Of a stretch of DNA of 64,000 nucleotides, positions 34,083 to 42,762 are shown in pieces. A model generated the notes under the pieces. It had not been told where the DNA came from. It saw nothing but the letters and a program-made list of their open reading frames with translations, and did not search any database. The translations under genes and the position numbers were made by a program. How positions within the stretch are numbered: position 1 is the stretch's first letter; each line of letters starts with the position of its first letter. This DNA is from G963663365 sp963663365 (lineage in GTDB: Bacteria; Hinthialibacterota; Hinthialibacteria; Hinthialibacterales; G963663365), in contig CAXXIH010000003.1 of the NCBI GenBank assembly GCA_963663365.2, forward strand, positions 434,001-498,000, read 5' to 3'.

Positions 34083-35219
34083 ATGAAACAGAAATACACG
34101 ATTTTAGTGTTGCTGATGGCAGGAGCCTTGGCTGGCTACTGTCAGGAAGAAAGGACCGTTCCGATCACAAGTTTTGAAGACGACCTGGATTGGCAATATA
34201 CGGGGGGAGCCATCGTAGATTCATTGGTTGACGAACTACCGTCACCTGAGGGGGTGCCCCCACTAGATGGTTCGCTGGTGCTTTTCACAGAATACGACAC
34301 CGGCGATAACGGCTGGCAATGGGCTCAGATTAATTTAAAGGCGGGCAATATCGATCTTTCGGGAATGCTTGAAATCCATATGTGGGTTTATTTTTTGCCG
34401 GAGACAACTGGAGAATTGAGTATCGATTTTCGTCCGAATTGCAACGGTGTAAATTACGAATTAGGTAAACAGGTTGCACCTTCGGCCGGCGAGTGGCACG
34501 AACTGGTATTTCCGATCGATGAAATCACATCGGCAAAGTTGACTGATGTAGGCTGGTTCGGTGGTTTCATTTCGCCCGGACAAAGCAATGCCGCCGGTGT
34601 TGTGTTTATTGATAACATTTATGGTTATCGGCCCGCTGGAATTGTTGAAAAGGAATACATCACCGTTTATGGATTTAATGAGGCTGATCCTGAAACTGGC
34701 TTGCCCTTAGGGTGGAAAGAAACATGGGATGGTGTGTGGCCCACATTGGCGGGCGCTAATGTCACTCCCTCCGAAGGCGAAGATGCTATGCAAGTCGAAT
34801 TGACCGGAGCTTGGCTTAATACGGCTGTGACCATAGATGCAATGGGGACATTTGACCGCTGGCCCGAAGTCCTGCAATTCATCGTGGATTTCCGTGTTGA
34901 ACCTGATTTTGCCGGAAGTTGGCTGCAATCGACTTTCGTAATGCAATCAGGCGGACCTGAAGGAACGCCCAATGTCACCAATTGGGATCAGTCCTATCCC
35001 GAAAAGCCGTACGCAGGGGCTACAAACGACTGGAAGACAATCACCTGGGATGTCGACATGTCTGGTCACACCGGGGCATTCGAGGTTGAAGGCGGGTGGT
35101 TCCAAATTATCCTCATTACGAATTGCGGCTCGGAATCGGAAGGCGAGTTGATGTTTATGGATAATTTCAGAGTGGCTGTTCCCGTAGGGAGCCAAGTAGA
35201 TGCTTGGAGCCTCTATTGA
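34083..35219 (+). CDS. secreted protein with carbohydrate-binding-like beta-sandwich domains
   Basis: The 378-residue protein begins with a signal peptide (MKQKYTILVLLMAGALAGYC). Two beta-sandwich regions follow. The first (about 30-195) has DGSLVLFTEYDTGDNGWQWAQ and ends VFIDNIYGYRP. The second (about 200-372) has WLNTAVTIDAMGTFDRWPEV and ends LMFMDNFRVAVP. Both show the layout of jelly-roll carbohydrate-binding modules, each closing with F(I/M)DN. No catalytic domain is seen. A Cys near the cleavage site follows Tyr, so a lipobox is unlikely. AAAGGAG precedes the ATG. It is divergent from the GntR-type regulator. Confidence 0.72.
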   Translation: MKQKYTILVLLMAGALAGYCQEERTVPITSFEDDLDWQYTGGAIVDSLVDELPSPEGVPPLDGSLVLFTEYDTGDNGWQWAQINLKAGNIDLSGMLEIHMWVYFLPETTGELSIDFRPNCNGVNYELGKQVAPSAGEWHELVFPIDEITSAKLTDVGWFGGFISPGQSNAAGVVFIDNIYGYRPAGIVEKEYITVYGFNEADPETGLPLGWKETWDGVWPTLAGANVTPSEGEDAMQVELTGAWLNTAVTIDAMGTFDRWPEVLQFIVDFRVEPDFAGSWLQSTFVMQSGGPEGTPNVTNWDQSYPEKPYAGATNDWKTITWDVDMSGHTGAFEVEGGWFQIILITNCGSESEGELMFMDNFRVAVPVGSQVDAWSLY

Positions 35220-35285
35220 TGTTTCAATTATAGGCCCGTCAATCGATTATAAAGGAATAAACGTTTATAGTCGGATTAAGAACGA

Positions 35286-35314
35286 ACACCCCCGGGGAAC
35301 CGGGGGTGTTTTTT
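35286..35314. terminator. intrinsic terminator shared by convergent genes
   Basis: ACACCCCCGG (35286-35295) pairs perfectly with CCGGGGGTGT (35300-35309) across GGAA, followed by TTTTT. It ends the secreted-protein gene. The opposite-strand pseudopilin gene stops at its edge. Confidence 0.92.
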
Positions 35315-35906
35315 ATGATCCCGACGCGATTTGACGGCCGTCCATAATAATATTTCCCTTTTTCCACTGGCCGCCAAGTTTAACGATATCTCCGGCACTC
35401 TTTAGTCCGTTACTAATATCGAAACTTCTGATCGTAGTTCCATGCGGAAAATCATCATTACCCGAGACTTCCTCACCTTTATTGGGACCGGCGGAAATCA
35501 GCAAATACGCCTGATTTGGCCAAATTCTCTTGCCCACTTTGGTGGCATACCCTGATCCAAATTCGAATGTAAGATTTTCAACGGTTACATCGAAAGGACT
35601 GGGAAAAGGATCTCTGGGGAGTGTGGCGATGTATTGAACGGGAGTTGTTAATCGATTGAGTCCGTTCTGGCTATTGTCGTCATTGTCGTGGTCATCGACA
35701 TAAGAATTAAAATCCAAGTAGTATTGTTCCAACGCGGTCTCAATTGCTTTCTCATCGGCCAAAACGCGGGATATTTTTGCGCGCATTTGAGCATTGAGAA
35801 AATTTGGAACTGCGATAGCTGCCAAAATACCGATGATTGCTACCACGATAAGCAACTCGATTAGAGTGAAACCTCTACTTTGAGACGCTGAATCCATGTC
35901 TTTCAT
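35313..35906 (-). CDS. stand-alone type II pseudopilin (PulG-like)
   Basis: I use ATG 35906 (MKDMDSASQSRGFTLIELL), with GGGAGAG just upstream; the frame runs further but is not needed. The 197-residue product has a type III prepilin signal, cleaved before FTLIE with Glu at +5, then one hydrophobic helix. The body has ETALEQYYLDFNSYVD, LTTPVQYIATLPRDPF, LLISAGP and DISNGLKSAGDIVKLG. The same layout recurs at 36002 and 56194. It lies outside the T2SS operon, and no prepilin peptidase is in the window. It may be a structural or cargo-like pseudopilin. Confidence 0.85.
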   Translation of the reverse strand: MKDMDSASQSRGFTLIELLIVVAIIGILAAIAVPNFLNAQMRAKISRVLADEKAIETALEQYYLDFNSYVDDHDNDDNSQNGLNRLTTPVQYIATLPRDPFPSPFDVTVENLTFEFGSGYATKVGKRIWPNQAYLLISAGPNKGEEVSGNDDFPHGTTIRSFDISNGLKSAGDIVKLGGQWKKGNIIMDGRQIASGS

Positions 35907-36001
35907 CTCTCTCCCAGGGTGAATAGAATTCGATGAAATCTTTTGTTGATTATAGCCTCTATCCCGGGCGCATGACAAGCCTGGGAGACAAAATGTAACA
36001 A

Positions 36002-36595
36002 CTAGGTTCCGATGAGTGACCGGTCGCATGGTTTGCTGACAGGGGCTCCCCGCCTTTGAATATCCCCCGGACTTCGAAGGCCGTTGGAACCTTGGTAGGT
36101 GGGAATTCCACCTGCATTCTGAACAGCATCGGGGCCGGCGCTTTCGATGCGCCATTTACTGCACCTCCAATCGGCTGATAGAGATGTTTGCTTCAGCGTG
36201 TTGTAACTGGTCCATGCATCCCCGTAATTGTAACCATCATAGGCATCATGCGTCTGTTGCTTAATCAGCATTCCGTTGGAACTTTTCATAAAAGGATCTT
36301 CGGGAACCGATCCCATATAGGAAATAGGCGATGTTAATGGATAGAGCCGTGTGGAAACCGGCCAGATATCTCCACCTTCGAATTTTCGCCAAACAGGGTA
36401 GTAGTTGTTATCCAGATAGTAACTTTCGAGTGCCGTAGCGATGGTTCGAAAGTCGGATTCAACCTTGGCAACCCGTGCCCGGACCTGGGCATTAAGAAAG
36501 TTCGGAACGGCAATGGCTGCAAGTATCCCGATAATGGCTACCACAATGAGTAACTCAATGAGCGTAAACGCGTGGCGATATCTCTTTCTAAGCAT
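36002..36595 (-). CDS. stand-alone type II pseudopilin (PulG-like)
   Basis: ATG 36595 (MLRKRYRHAFTLIELLIVVA) follows GGAAGG by 4 nt and gives 197 residues, the same length as its neighbour downstream. The signal is cleaved before FTLIE (Ala instead of Gly at -1). The body has ATALESYYLDNNYYPVW, LTSPISYMGSVPEDPF, IESAGPDAV and SNGLRSPGDIQRRG, matching the layout of the 35313 gene. The two share identical N-terminal helices in protein but differ at many synonymous positions, so they are not a recent duplication. It is divergent from the bactofilin gene. Confidence 0.85.
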   Translation of the reverse strand: MLRKRYRHAFTLIELLIVVAIIGILAAIAVPNFLNAQVRARVAKVESDFRTIATALESYYLDNNYYPVWRKFEGGDIWPVSTRLYPLTSPISYMGSVPEDPFMKSSNGMLIKQQTHDAYDGYNYGDAWTSYNTLKQTSLSADWRCSKWRIESAGPDAVQNAGGIPTYQGSNGLRSPGDIQRRGAPVSKPCDRSLIGT

Positions 36596-36754
36596 GATGC
36601 CTTCCGATAGACAATGCACGGGTAACGAATCGTAGCACATTCTTGTGAATCTGGCGTTGCGTAAAGTTTTGTTTTTTTCCGAAAAAACCAATCAAACTTC
36701 TCACATTTTGTGGTAAAATGTAATTGATAGTACGAATCCAATCGGAGGCAGCTT

Positions 36755-37174
36755 GTGGAGTTTCGACGTCAAGATACTGAGCCAAAGGCGCCGGAGCAGG
36801 CAGTGACAGCCTCTCCTAGAACCGGTCAATCCTCAAAAGAAGCGATTACAACTTTGGGGCCGGATACGGAAATTGAAGGTACGCTTAAATTCCGCCACAC
36901 CTTAATTATGCAGGGAAAGTTCAAAGGAAGCATTGATACGGAGGGGCATGTCGAGGTTGGCGAAACCGGAAGTGTTGAAGCGGAAATTAATGCAGGCAGC
37001 ATCATCATTGCCGGTAAGGTCAACGGCAACATCACGGCCTCGGACATAATCGATCTACGCCAAAAAGCCGAACTGCATGGGGATATAAAATCCGCGAAGC
37101 TGCGTATTGATGAAGGGGTGGTTTTCGTTGGCAATGCCGACATCATGCCCCAAGAACGCCGGAAAACCCCCTAA
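36755..37174 (+). CDS. bactofilin
   Basis: Bactofilins polymerise without nucleotide into membrane-associated filaments that organise cell shape, stalks or chromosome sites. The 139-residue protein has the DUF583 beta-helix core: TTLGPDTEIEGTLKFRHTL, MQGKFKGSIDTEGHVEVGE, INAGSIIIAGKVNGNI and LRQKAELHGDIKSAKLRID. Short disordered tails flank it. The start is GTG 36755, with GGAGG 6 nt upstream. It stands alone, divergent from a pseudopilin gene. Confidence 0.93.
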   Translation: MEFRRQDTEPKAPEQAVTASPRTGQSSKEAITTLGPDTEIEGTLKFRHTLIMQGKFKGSIDTEGHVEVGETGSVEAEINAGSIIIAGKVNGNITASDIIDLRQKAELHGDIKSAKLRIDEGVVFVGNADIMPQERRKTP

Positions 37175-37299
37175 GACTTCGCTTTCCGGGCGCGTGCTTG
37201 TTTCTTTTTTTTTATATCTAATTTCCCAGTGAGTGTCTAACGCAACGGCAAAGCCGATTCCCGTTTGCACTTCATTTAATTGGAAGAGATGCGGATAGG

Positions 37300-38589
37300 T
37301 TATTGCTTTTCAATCCCGAAAACATAGGATAAACCCGGCTCATCTCTGCGTCCTGCACCGGTGACAATAACGATTTCGTTTTGACTATCGTTATCGGCAT
37401 CGCCAACAGCGCACCAACAGGATTCGGCTACAGTCTCCTGGAAATCTGCCAAAATCGTCCGATGCACGGAACCGTCGCCAACTTTGAACATATACAGGCG
37501 CGCCAGTCCCTGCCCTCCCCAACGTTTCTCGCCCCGCGTTGAGACGATCAACTCGTTTTGGCCATCGTTATCGGCGTCAGCGACATGCATCATATTTTCG
37601 GCGTAGCTTAAATCAAAGCCGGGATCATCAGAGCCGAATGTATAAAGAACTTGCGGCCCGGCAGCATCGATTCGATAGCCTAGTAGACTTCCTTGGTGTT
37701 GGTTCTGTTTCTTTTTCCATTCCACGATCAACTCCGTAAGACCGTCGTTATCGATATCCCCTGTTGTAAATGTGCAATGGAAGCATTTTTCTCCCTCGCA
37801 CTCGTCAATTACAATCCGTGCTGGAGTCTCTAATTCTCCATTCTTATCGAACTCAAAAATACGTACTTGTGCCTGGCCATCGCGATAGCAGTCGGCGGTT
37901 ATATATTCCATAGCCCCATCGTTATCGACATCCGCAATACGCGAGTCTTCACCCGAACCTGTATTTTGGAAAATTGTTTTGCTTGCAAGAGAGGAAAGAT
38001 CCGGCGAAGCATCATAGCGGACAATTTCACCACTGCCGCAATAGGCAGAAATGATCTCCTTTATGCCATCGTTATCGATGTCGCAAATGCCAAAACTGTG
38101 AGTGTAAACGCTGCCGGTGTCTGATGGCCGCGCCCATAGTCTTTTCGTGATGCGTTTACCATCGGTCTGCAGCACATAACAATAGGCTGGTTCGGCCGCC
38201 TCTTGGCCTGTACCCAATATAATTTCATTGACACCGTCTTGATTCAGATCGTCGATACGAAGTGAGAGTCCCATCCCGGGTTCGTGGCCACGTTGCGCCA
38301 AGTCTTCAGCCAGAAGCCGGGGATGCCATTTCCCGGTTTCTTTTGTTAACAGATAGAGGCGGCTGTTTGGAGCACCGGTGATTAAGACTTCATTTCTCCC
38401 ATCATTATTGGCATCACCTATTTCAACATCCCAAGCCGCATAACTTTGATCGATTCGGGCCATTTCTTCCGCTTTCCAACCGTCGGCAAGCTCCAAAGGA
38501 GCGGAAACCTGCAAAGGTTCCCCATCTTCGGCATAGCCCGTGATGCCAATTAACAGGATAACGATAGAGTTCAAAATTCGCTGTTTCAT
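37300..38589 (-). CDS. secreted FG-GAP/VCBS repeat protein
   Basis: A signal peptide (MKQRILNSIVILLIGITGYA) leads into a beta-propeller built from FG-GAP repeats. At least seven calcium-binding loops are visible: GDANNDGRNEVLI, DDLNQDGVNEIIL, DIDNDGIKEIIS, DVDNDGAMEYIT, DIDNDGLTELIV, DADNDGQNELIV and DADNDSQNEIVI. The 429 residues fit one seven-bladed propeller. Such proteins act in adhesion or polymer binding; no enzymatic residues are evident. It is monocistronic on the minus strand. Confidence 0.9.
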   Translation of the reverse strand: MKQRILNSIVILLIGITGYAEDGEPLQVSAPLELADGWKAEEMARIDQSYAAWDVEIGDANNDGRNEVLITGAPNSRLYLLTKETGKWHPRLLAEDLAQRGHEPGMGLSLRIDDLNQDGVNEIILGTGQEAAEPAYCYVLQTDGKRITKRLWARPSDTGSVYTHSFGICDIDNDGIKEIISAYCGSGEIVRYDASPDLSSLASKTIFQNTGSGEDSRIADVDNDGAMEYITADCYRDGQAQVRIFEFDKNGELETPARIVIDECEGEKCFHCTFTTGDIDNDGLTELIVEWKKKQNQHQGSLLGYRIDAAGPQVLYTFGSDDPGFDLSYAENMMHVADADNDGQNELIVSTRGEKRWGGQGLARLYMFKVGDGSVHRTILADFQETVAESCWCAVGDADNDSQNEIVIVTGAGRRDEPGLSYVFGIEKQ

Positions 38590-38813
38590 GTCTTGTCCCC
38601 ACTACCGGTCTTTGTACCGGTTTTGATAGTGCCATCTTAACTGTGTTTCACGATAGATTCAGTTCGGTTCCTAAAGATCATCCAAGCCGGTAAATCGCAT
38701 GCACATCCGGCAATTGAAAGACAATTTTATCGAGTTGGCCTATGGGAGGCAGGGGGGGATTCGTATGCTCTGGAAGAGATTGTGTTTGTTACTTAAGTCC
38801 AATAAAATCAAAG

Positions 38814-38886
38814 AGCGGGAAACGGGGCTCGAACCCGCGACCCTCAGCTTGGGAAGCTGATGCTCTACCAACTGAGCTATTCCCGC
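38814..38886 (-). tRNA. tRNA-Gly (anticodon CCC)
   Basis: The minus strand folds into a complete cloverleaf. The acceptor is GCGGGAA/TTCCCGC, the D arm GCTC/GAGC with loop AGTTGGTA, and the anticodon stem TCAGC/GCTGA with loop TTCCCAA (anticodon CCC). The T arm is GCGGG/CCCGT with loop TTCGAGC. The discriminator base is U, as expected for glycine. CCA is not encoded. Confidence 0.95.
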
Positions 38887-39100
38887 AACACTTGGTAAGT
38901 TTGGTCTGACGGAGACGATCTGTCAACCTAATGGCGATGTCAGCGGGCATAATTCACAAGCCTTTGGTATGATATTGAGTATGGTTGAGGCAGCTAAGGC
39001 CTGTCTCTCCGGTTTACAATTCTAATGCGTATATGATCCAATTATCTTAAAGGATCTATTGAGCACTGTCCCTGCGGGGTTGATGAATTAAAATTTGCCA

Positions 39101-40051
39101 ATGCCAGATAACTTCATTCCAATAGAGATTTCCAGCCTGGTGACGAATACGATGACCGGGTTTGATCTTTATATTGAACGCAAATCCGGTTCAAAAGTGC
39201 TTTATCGCGGTGGCGAGACGATTATTGATGCGGATGTCTTATCCCGTCTGCATGAAAACCGGAACGATATTCTCTATGTCAGCGAGAATGATTGGTCAAA
39301 ATACCAGGAATACCTGGGCAACAATCTTGAGCATATTGCTGCGGACGAATCGGTTCCTGTTGAGCGCCGATGTCAGATCGTCTATACGACCTCAACCCAT
39401 ATTATGGAGCAGGTTTTCGAGCACCCTCGTACAGCCGAGGCCGTAAAACAAGCTCAGAAACTGATTGCGCCAACTGTATCGATGATTCTCTCCGGAGAAG
39501 AAGCGATGCGCAATATGATCCAACTCACGAGCCATGATTATTATACTTACACGCATTCGGTAAATGTCTGCGTTTTTGGCGTATCGCTAACCACCAAATT
39601 GTTCCCGGATCTTTCAATCGAGCAAATGGAACGTATCGGCGGCGGTTTGCTTTTGCACGATATCGGCAAGCGGAAAATTCCTGCGGAAATTATTCGCAAG
39701 AACGGTCCGTTAACCGGCGACGAATGGAAGATTATGCGTCAGCATCCGGAATTCGGCATTGAAGCCCTTGCAGAAGGAGGCGTGACACATGAAGAGGCGC
39801 AGGTCATTACCGTTCAGCATCATGAGCGCTTCGATGGCGGTGGATATCCTTATCGCCTGAAAGGTGATGAAATTCACGTCTGGGCGAAAATCTGCTGTAT
39901 CGCCGACTGTTTCGATGCTTTAACGACCACACGTTCCTATCGCGAACCCAGCACATCGTTCGAAGCTTTGCGGATTATGAAAGAAGAGATGATTTACAAT
40001 TTTGATCGTGAATTCTTTCAACGCTATGTCGAACTTTTTGCCGCGGCATAA
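39101..40051 (+). CDS. HD-GYP domain cyclic-di-GMP phosphodiesterase
   Basis: I use ATG 39101 (MPDNFIPIEISSLV) rather than TTG 39095. Residues 1-120 are a PilZ-like or DUF3391-type N-terminal region (LYIERKSGSKVLYRGGETI). The HD-GYP domain follows, with LLLHDIGKRKIPAEI (about residue 185) and HHERFDGGGYPYRLKGDEI (about 240), holding the HD metal ligands and the GYP triplet. It should hydrolyse c-di-GMP. It converges on the T2SS operon, 57 bp from the end of gspD, which may link secretion with c-di-GMP signalling (inference). Confidence 0.93.
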   Translation: MPDNFIPIEISSLVTNTMTGFDLYIERKSGSKVLYRGGETIIDADVLSRLHENRNDILYVSENDWSKYQEYLGNNLEHIAADESVPVERRCQIVYTTSTHIMEQVFEHPRTAEAVKQAQKLIAPTVSMILSGEEAMRNMIQLTSHDYYTYTHSVNVCVFGVSLTTKLFPDLSIEQMERIGGGLLLHDIGKRKIPAEIIRKNGPLTGDEWKIMRQHPEFGIEALAEGGVTHEEAQVITVQHHERFDGGGYPYRLKGDEIHVWAKICCIADCFDALTTTRSYREPSTSFEALRIMKEEMIYNFDREFFQRYVELFAAA

Positions 40052-40107
40052 AGCTTTTTCGGTAACGGTCTTTCATCGAGAAAAATCAATTTTCCTCTGT
40101 GTAACGC

Positions 40108-42162
40108 TCATTGGCCTTCAGCACCTGCTTTGCTGTCTGTCTCCGCAGGCTCCGGTGAAGTCTGTTCCGGAGCTGGAGAGGTTTGTGCGGGTGTTGATGG
40201 TCCCGGGATCGGACTATCGTCGTCGCCAATCACTCCATATTTGGGTGGAGAGGTCTCTTCGGTTGCATTTAAGGGCGGCAAATTTGGCACAACAGCGGCT
40301 TCGCCTGCATTGCGAGGATCGGCATCGTAGAAGAAGTCACCTTCGTTGTTTTCTTCAGAAGACCAATCGAGCAACCGTGGATTGATTTTGGCTGCGCCGA
40401 CCCCGCCTTCGCCGCTCTGCCCCAGCTGGAGGCGTTCAATCTCCTCTGAAGGTGTAAGTACGGCAAAGTCGTAAGGATCGTCTACATTCACCAAGATTGG
40501 TGTGATGAAGATCAGCATTTTGTCTTTGTTTGAATTGTTTGTTGAACGTCTGAATGGCGCGCCCAGGAAGGGGATTTTTGACAATATGGGAACGCCGGCC
40601 CGGGTATCCGATTTTTCACTACGTACCAGGCCTCCCAGTACAATTGTCCGTCCGGCCTTAACCGTCACACGGGTTTCAATTTCTGTTTTATCAACCGCCA
40701 AACCGATTTGATCGTTACCGATTTCTTCACGGCGCGGTGTACTGTCTTCAACGACGATTTCCATATCGACATAACCGGCTTCAGAAATATGCGGGACGAT
40801 ATCCAAAATCGTTCCAACATCGCGGGTTCGCTGTGACGAGTATCCGGACGAGTATCCGGAATATCCATAACTGCCATATCCACCGTAACGGCTCTGTACG
40901 GAATAAGGTTCTTCGGAACCTAAGTTAAAGAAGGCCGGGAAATCGTCTTGGACCAAAATACGTGGACTGGCAATAATTTCGGCCTTGTTCTCGCTAACGA
41001 GCGCATCGAGCTGAACCCGGAAATCGCCCTTTTGCACGTGAAAGAGTGTTAAACCGCTTGAGCCGGTCGTTAAGAACGGATCGAAGGAAAGCGGAAAGGA
41101 AACTGCGTCGGTTGCACTGCTAAGAGTTTCGTCGTCCGTGCCGACGGCTTCGCCGAATGACATTTTAAAATCGAAACTGGATTCATGGTCGTCCTGAATT
41201 GAGACAATCTCGACCTCAAGATATACCTGCAAGGTTGGCGTATCGAGCCTGCGGATCAATTCCGCAATCCGGTCGAGACGCGCAGGGGTATCGATGACGA
41301 TTAAGCGGAGCGTACGTTCATCGAGTTCTGCACGCCCGTTTTCGGATAACTCCGGCTCAATCAAATCGAGAATGCCGTCAATTAGTTCATAATCCGCGAA
41401 TTTTAAAGGGAAAATACGTATTTCAGTCTCTATGTCCAACTGCTCTATGAGTGCTTCCGCACGGTTTAGGATATCGATCGGCGCTTTGATGATCAGTTGG
41501 CCGCTCCGTTCATCGACGATGATGTTTGTGTCTTCCAATTGGAGTGTTTTGCGCAATTCATCTTCGATTTGGGCGATATCGCCATAGTCCACATTAAAGA
41601 CCCTGGTTTCCACGGCCTGATCCAGCTGGTATAAAATTTCCAGCATTTTTGCCACGGAATCCGGAGTATCCTCGACAAGAATTTGATTATTCCGGAAATC
41701 TTGAATGAGGCTTCCATATTCGCTTCGTGCCGATTCAATAGCGGTAAATATATCGGCAACGTCAACATTTTGCGGCTGGAGCGTCTTTGTGATGAGTTCC
41801 GGCGCTTCCCGTTTGAGTTCGGCAATCACTGCGGCCGGTCCGATGCGGATCGCTCCGCCATCGGATTCCAAATAGTCAAGACCTGCCGAAGGCAGAACTT
41901 GATCGAGAATTTCGCGCACGGTCGGGCTATCGAGTTTGAATGTTACCTTTGGATTGACGCCTTGATCCAACACAAACTGCAAACCGCTCTCGTCCTGCAA
42001 CAAAAGCAATATCTCATTCAATTCCGTGCCATCTGCAATCACCTGACCCTGCATTCGGGCGTTCATACCCTGAGCATTTGCATCGGCCGCCGACCAGCAG
42101 AGCAAGATCACCAGACATCCCATCAGCCCGGCATCGACTGTACGTTTAATGATGTTCTTCAT
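40108..42162 (-). CDS. gspD: type II secretion system secretin GspD
   Basis: GspD forms the outer-membrane channel. I favour ATG 42162 (MKNIIKRTVDAGLMGCLVIL), which starts a signal peptide; the frame opens at 42189. N-domains occupy residues 35-340 (QVIADGTELNEILLLLQDES, TKTLQPQNVDVADIFTAIE, LRLIVIDTPARLDRIAELIR). The secretin domain follows (YLEVEIVSIQDD, SPRILVQDDFPAF, TILDIVPHISEAGYVDMEI, GRTIVLGGLVRSEK, VPILSKIPFLGAPF, MLIFITPILV). A Gly/Tyr/Ser-rich insert (SRYGGYGSYGYSGYSSG) lies in the gate region, and a Pro/Ser tail of about 80 residues closes the protein. It is last in the T2SS operon. Confidence 0.94.
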   Translation of the reverse strand: MKNIIKRTVDAGLMGCLVILLCWSAADANAQGMNARMQGQVIADGTELNEILLLLQDESGLQFVLDQGVNPKVTFKLDSPTVREILDQVLPSAGLDYLESDGGAIRIGPAAVIAELKREAPELITKTLQPQNVDVADIFTAIESARSEYGSLIQDFRNNQILVEDTPDSVAKMLEILYQLDQAVETRVFNVDYGDIAQIEDELRKTLQLEDTNIIVDERSGQLIIKAPIDILNRAEALIEQLDIETEIRIFPLKFADYELIDGILDLIEPELSENGRAELDERTLRLIVIDTPARLDRIAELIRRLDTPTLQVYLEVEIVSIQDDHESSFDFKMSFGEAVGTDDETLSSATDAVSFPLSFDPFLTTGSSGLTLFHVQKGDFRVQLDALVSENKAEIIASPRILVQDDFPAFFNLGSEEPYSVQSRYGGYGSYGYSGYSSGYSSQRTRDVGTILDIVPHISEAGYVDMEIVVEDSTPRREEIGNDQIGLAVDKTEIETRVTVKAGRTIVLGGLVRSEKSDTRAGVPILSKIPFLGAPFRRSTNNSNKDKMLIFITPILVNVDDPYDFAVLTPSEEIERLQLGQSGEGGVGAAKINPRLLDWSSEENNEGDFFYDADPRNAGEAAVVPNLPPLNATEETSPPKYGVIGDDDSPIPGPSTPAQTSPAPEQTSPEPAETDSKAGAEGQ

Positions 42163-42217
42163 GTTGTTATCCCAATTCGATCGATGCATGTTGTCCGCAT
42201 CGGCAATTTATAATCGT

Positions 42218-42751
42218 TTATTTTTTCGGTTTGGCTTCGGTCCCTTCTTCAATAAAGGAACGATAACCGCCTTCCACAGCTTCAACTTCGACACGCTTTA
42301 ACTTCGGGTCGATTGATATAATCTTAAAGTCTCCCAAGGTCGGCTCTTCCACGACTTCACCCACGCTGACGACTTTTTTCTTGAATTTATAATCTTCAAT
42401 AATTGCCTTACGGCTGCCCATGCATAACGATACTTTATATCCACGTGCGACAACCACCGGGGTTGGTGTATCGCTTGGTTTTGGAGTACGTGTCGCGGTT
42501 GGCATAGGAGTAATCACCGGTTTAAACACGCTTGTATCTTTGGCGAGACGCGCAACTGCGCTGACCTTGCGCCATTCAGGCAATGTGGGAGTGGGCTGCG
42601 GCGGAATCGTCGGTGGAATTACGGGTGTGCCGATTGCCTCGGTTTCTTCGGCGTAAAGCCTTTCCCGCAATTCGAAACCGAATGGAATTGCCGTTCCCAC
42701 AACGCCCGCTGAAAGAATCAGGTATATCAATATCATGTGTGCGCGTTTCAT
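42218..42751 (-). CDS. gspC: GspC/PilP-like T2SS inner-membrane component
   Basis: One membrane segment near the N-terminus (MILIYLILSAGVVGTAIPFG) is followed by a Pro/Thr-rich periplasmic linker (TPVIPPTIPPQPTPTLPEW) and a small beta domain (KVVSVGEVVEEPTLGDFKII, then DPKLKRVEVEAVEGG). This is the layout of the homology region of GspC and PilP, which dock on the secretin N0 domain. At 177 residues it lacks a PDZ or coiled-coil extension. Position between gspM and gspD supports the role. The symbol is by position and layout. Confidence 0.7.
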   Translation of the reverse strand: MKRAHMILIYLILSAGVVGTAIPFGFELRERLYAEETEAIGTPVIPPTIPPQPTPTLPEWRKVSAVARLAKDTSVFKPVITPMPTATRTPKPSDTPTPVVVARGYKVSLCMGSRKAIIEDYKFKKKVVSVGEVVEEPTLGDFKIISIDPKLKRVEVEAVEGGYRSFIEEGTEAKPKK

Positions 42752-42762
42752 GATTATCCCTT

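Noticed and set aside
33986..34177. 63-residue frame starting inside the palindrome
   Set aside because: It overlaps the well-supported secreted-protein start in another frame and lacks a ribosome site; the palindrome itself explains the ATG.
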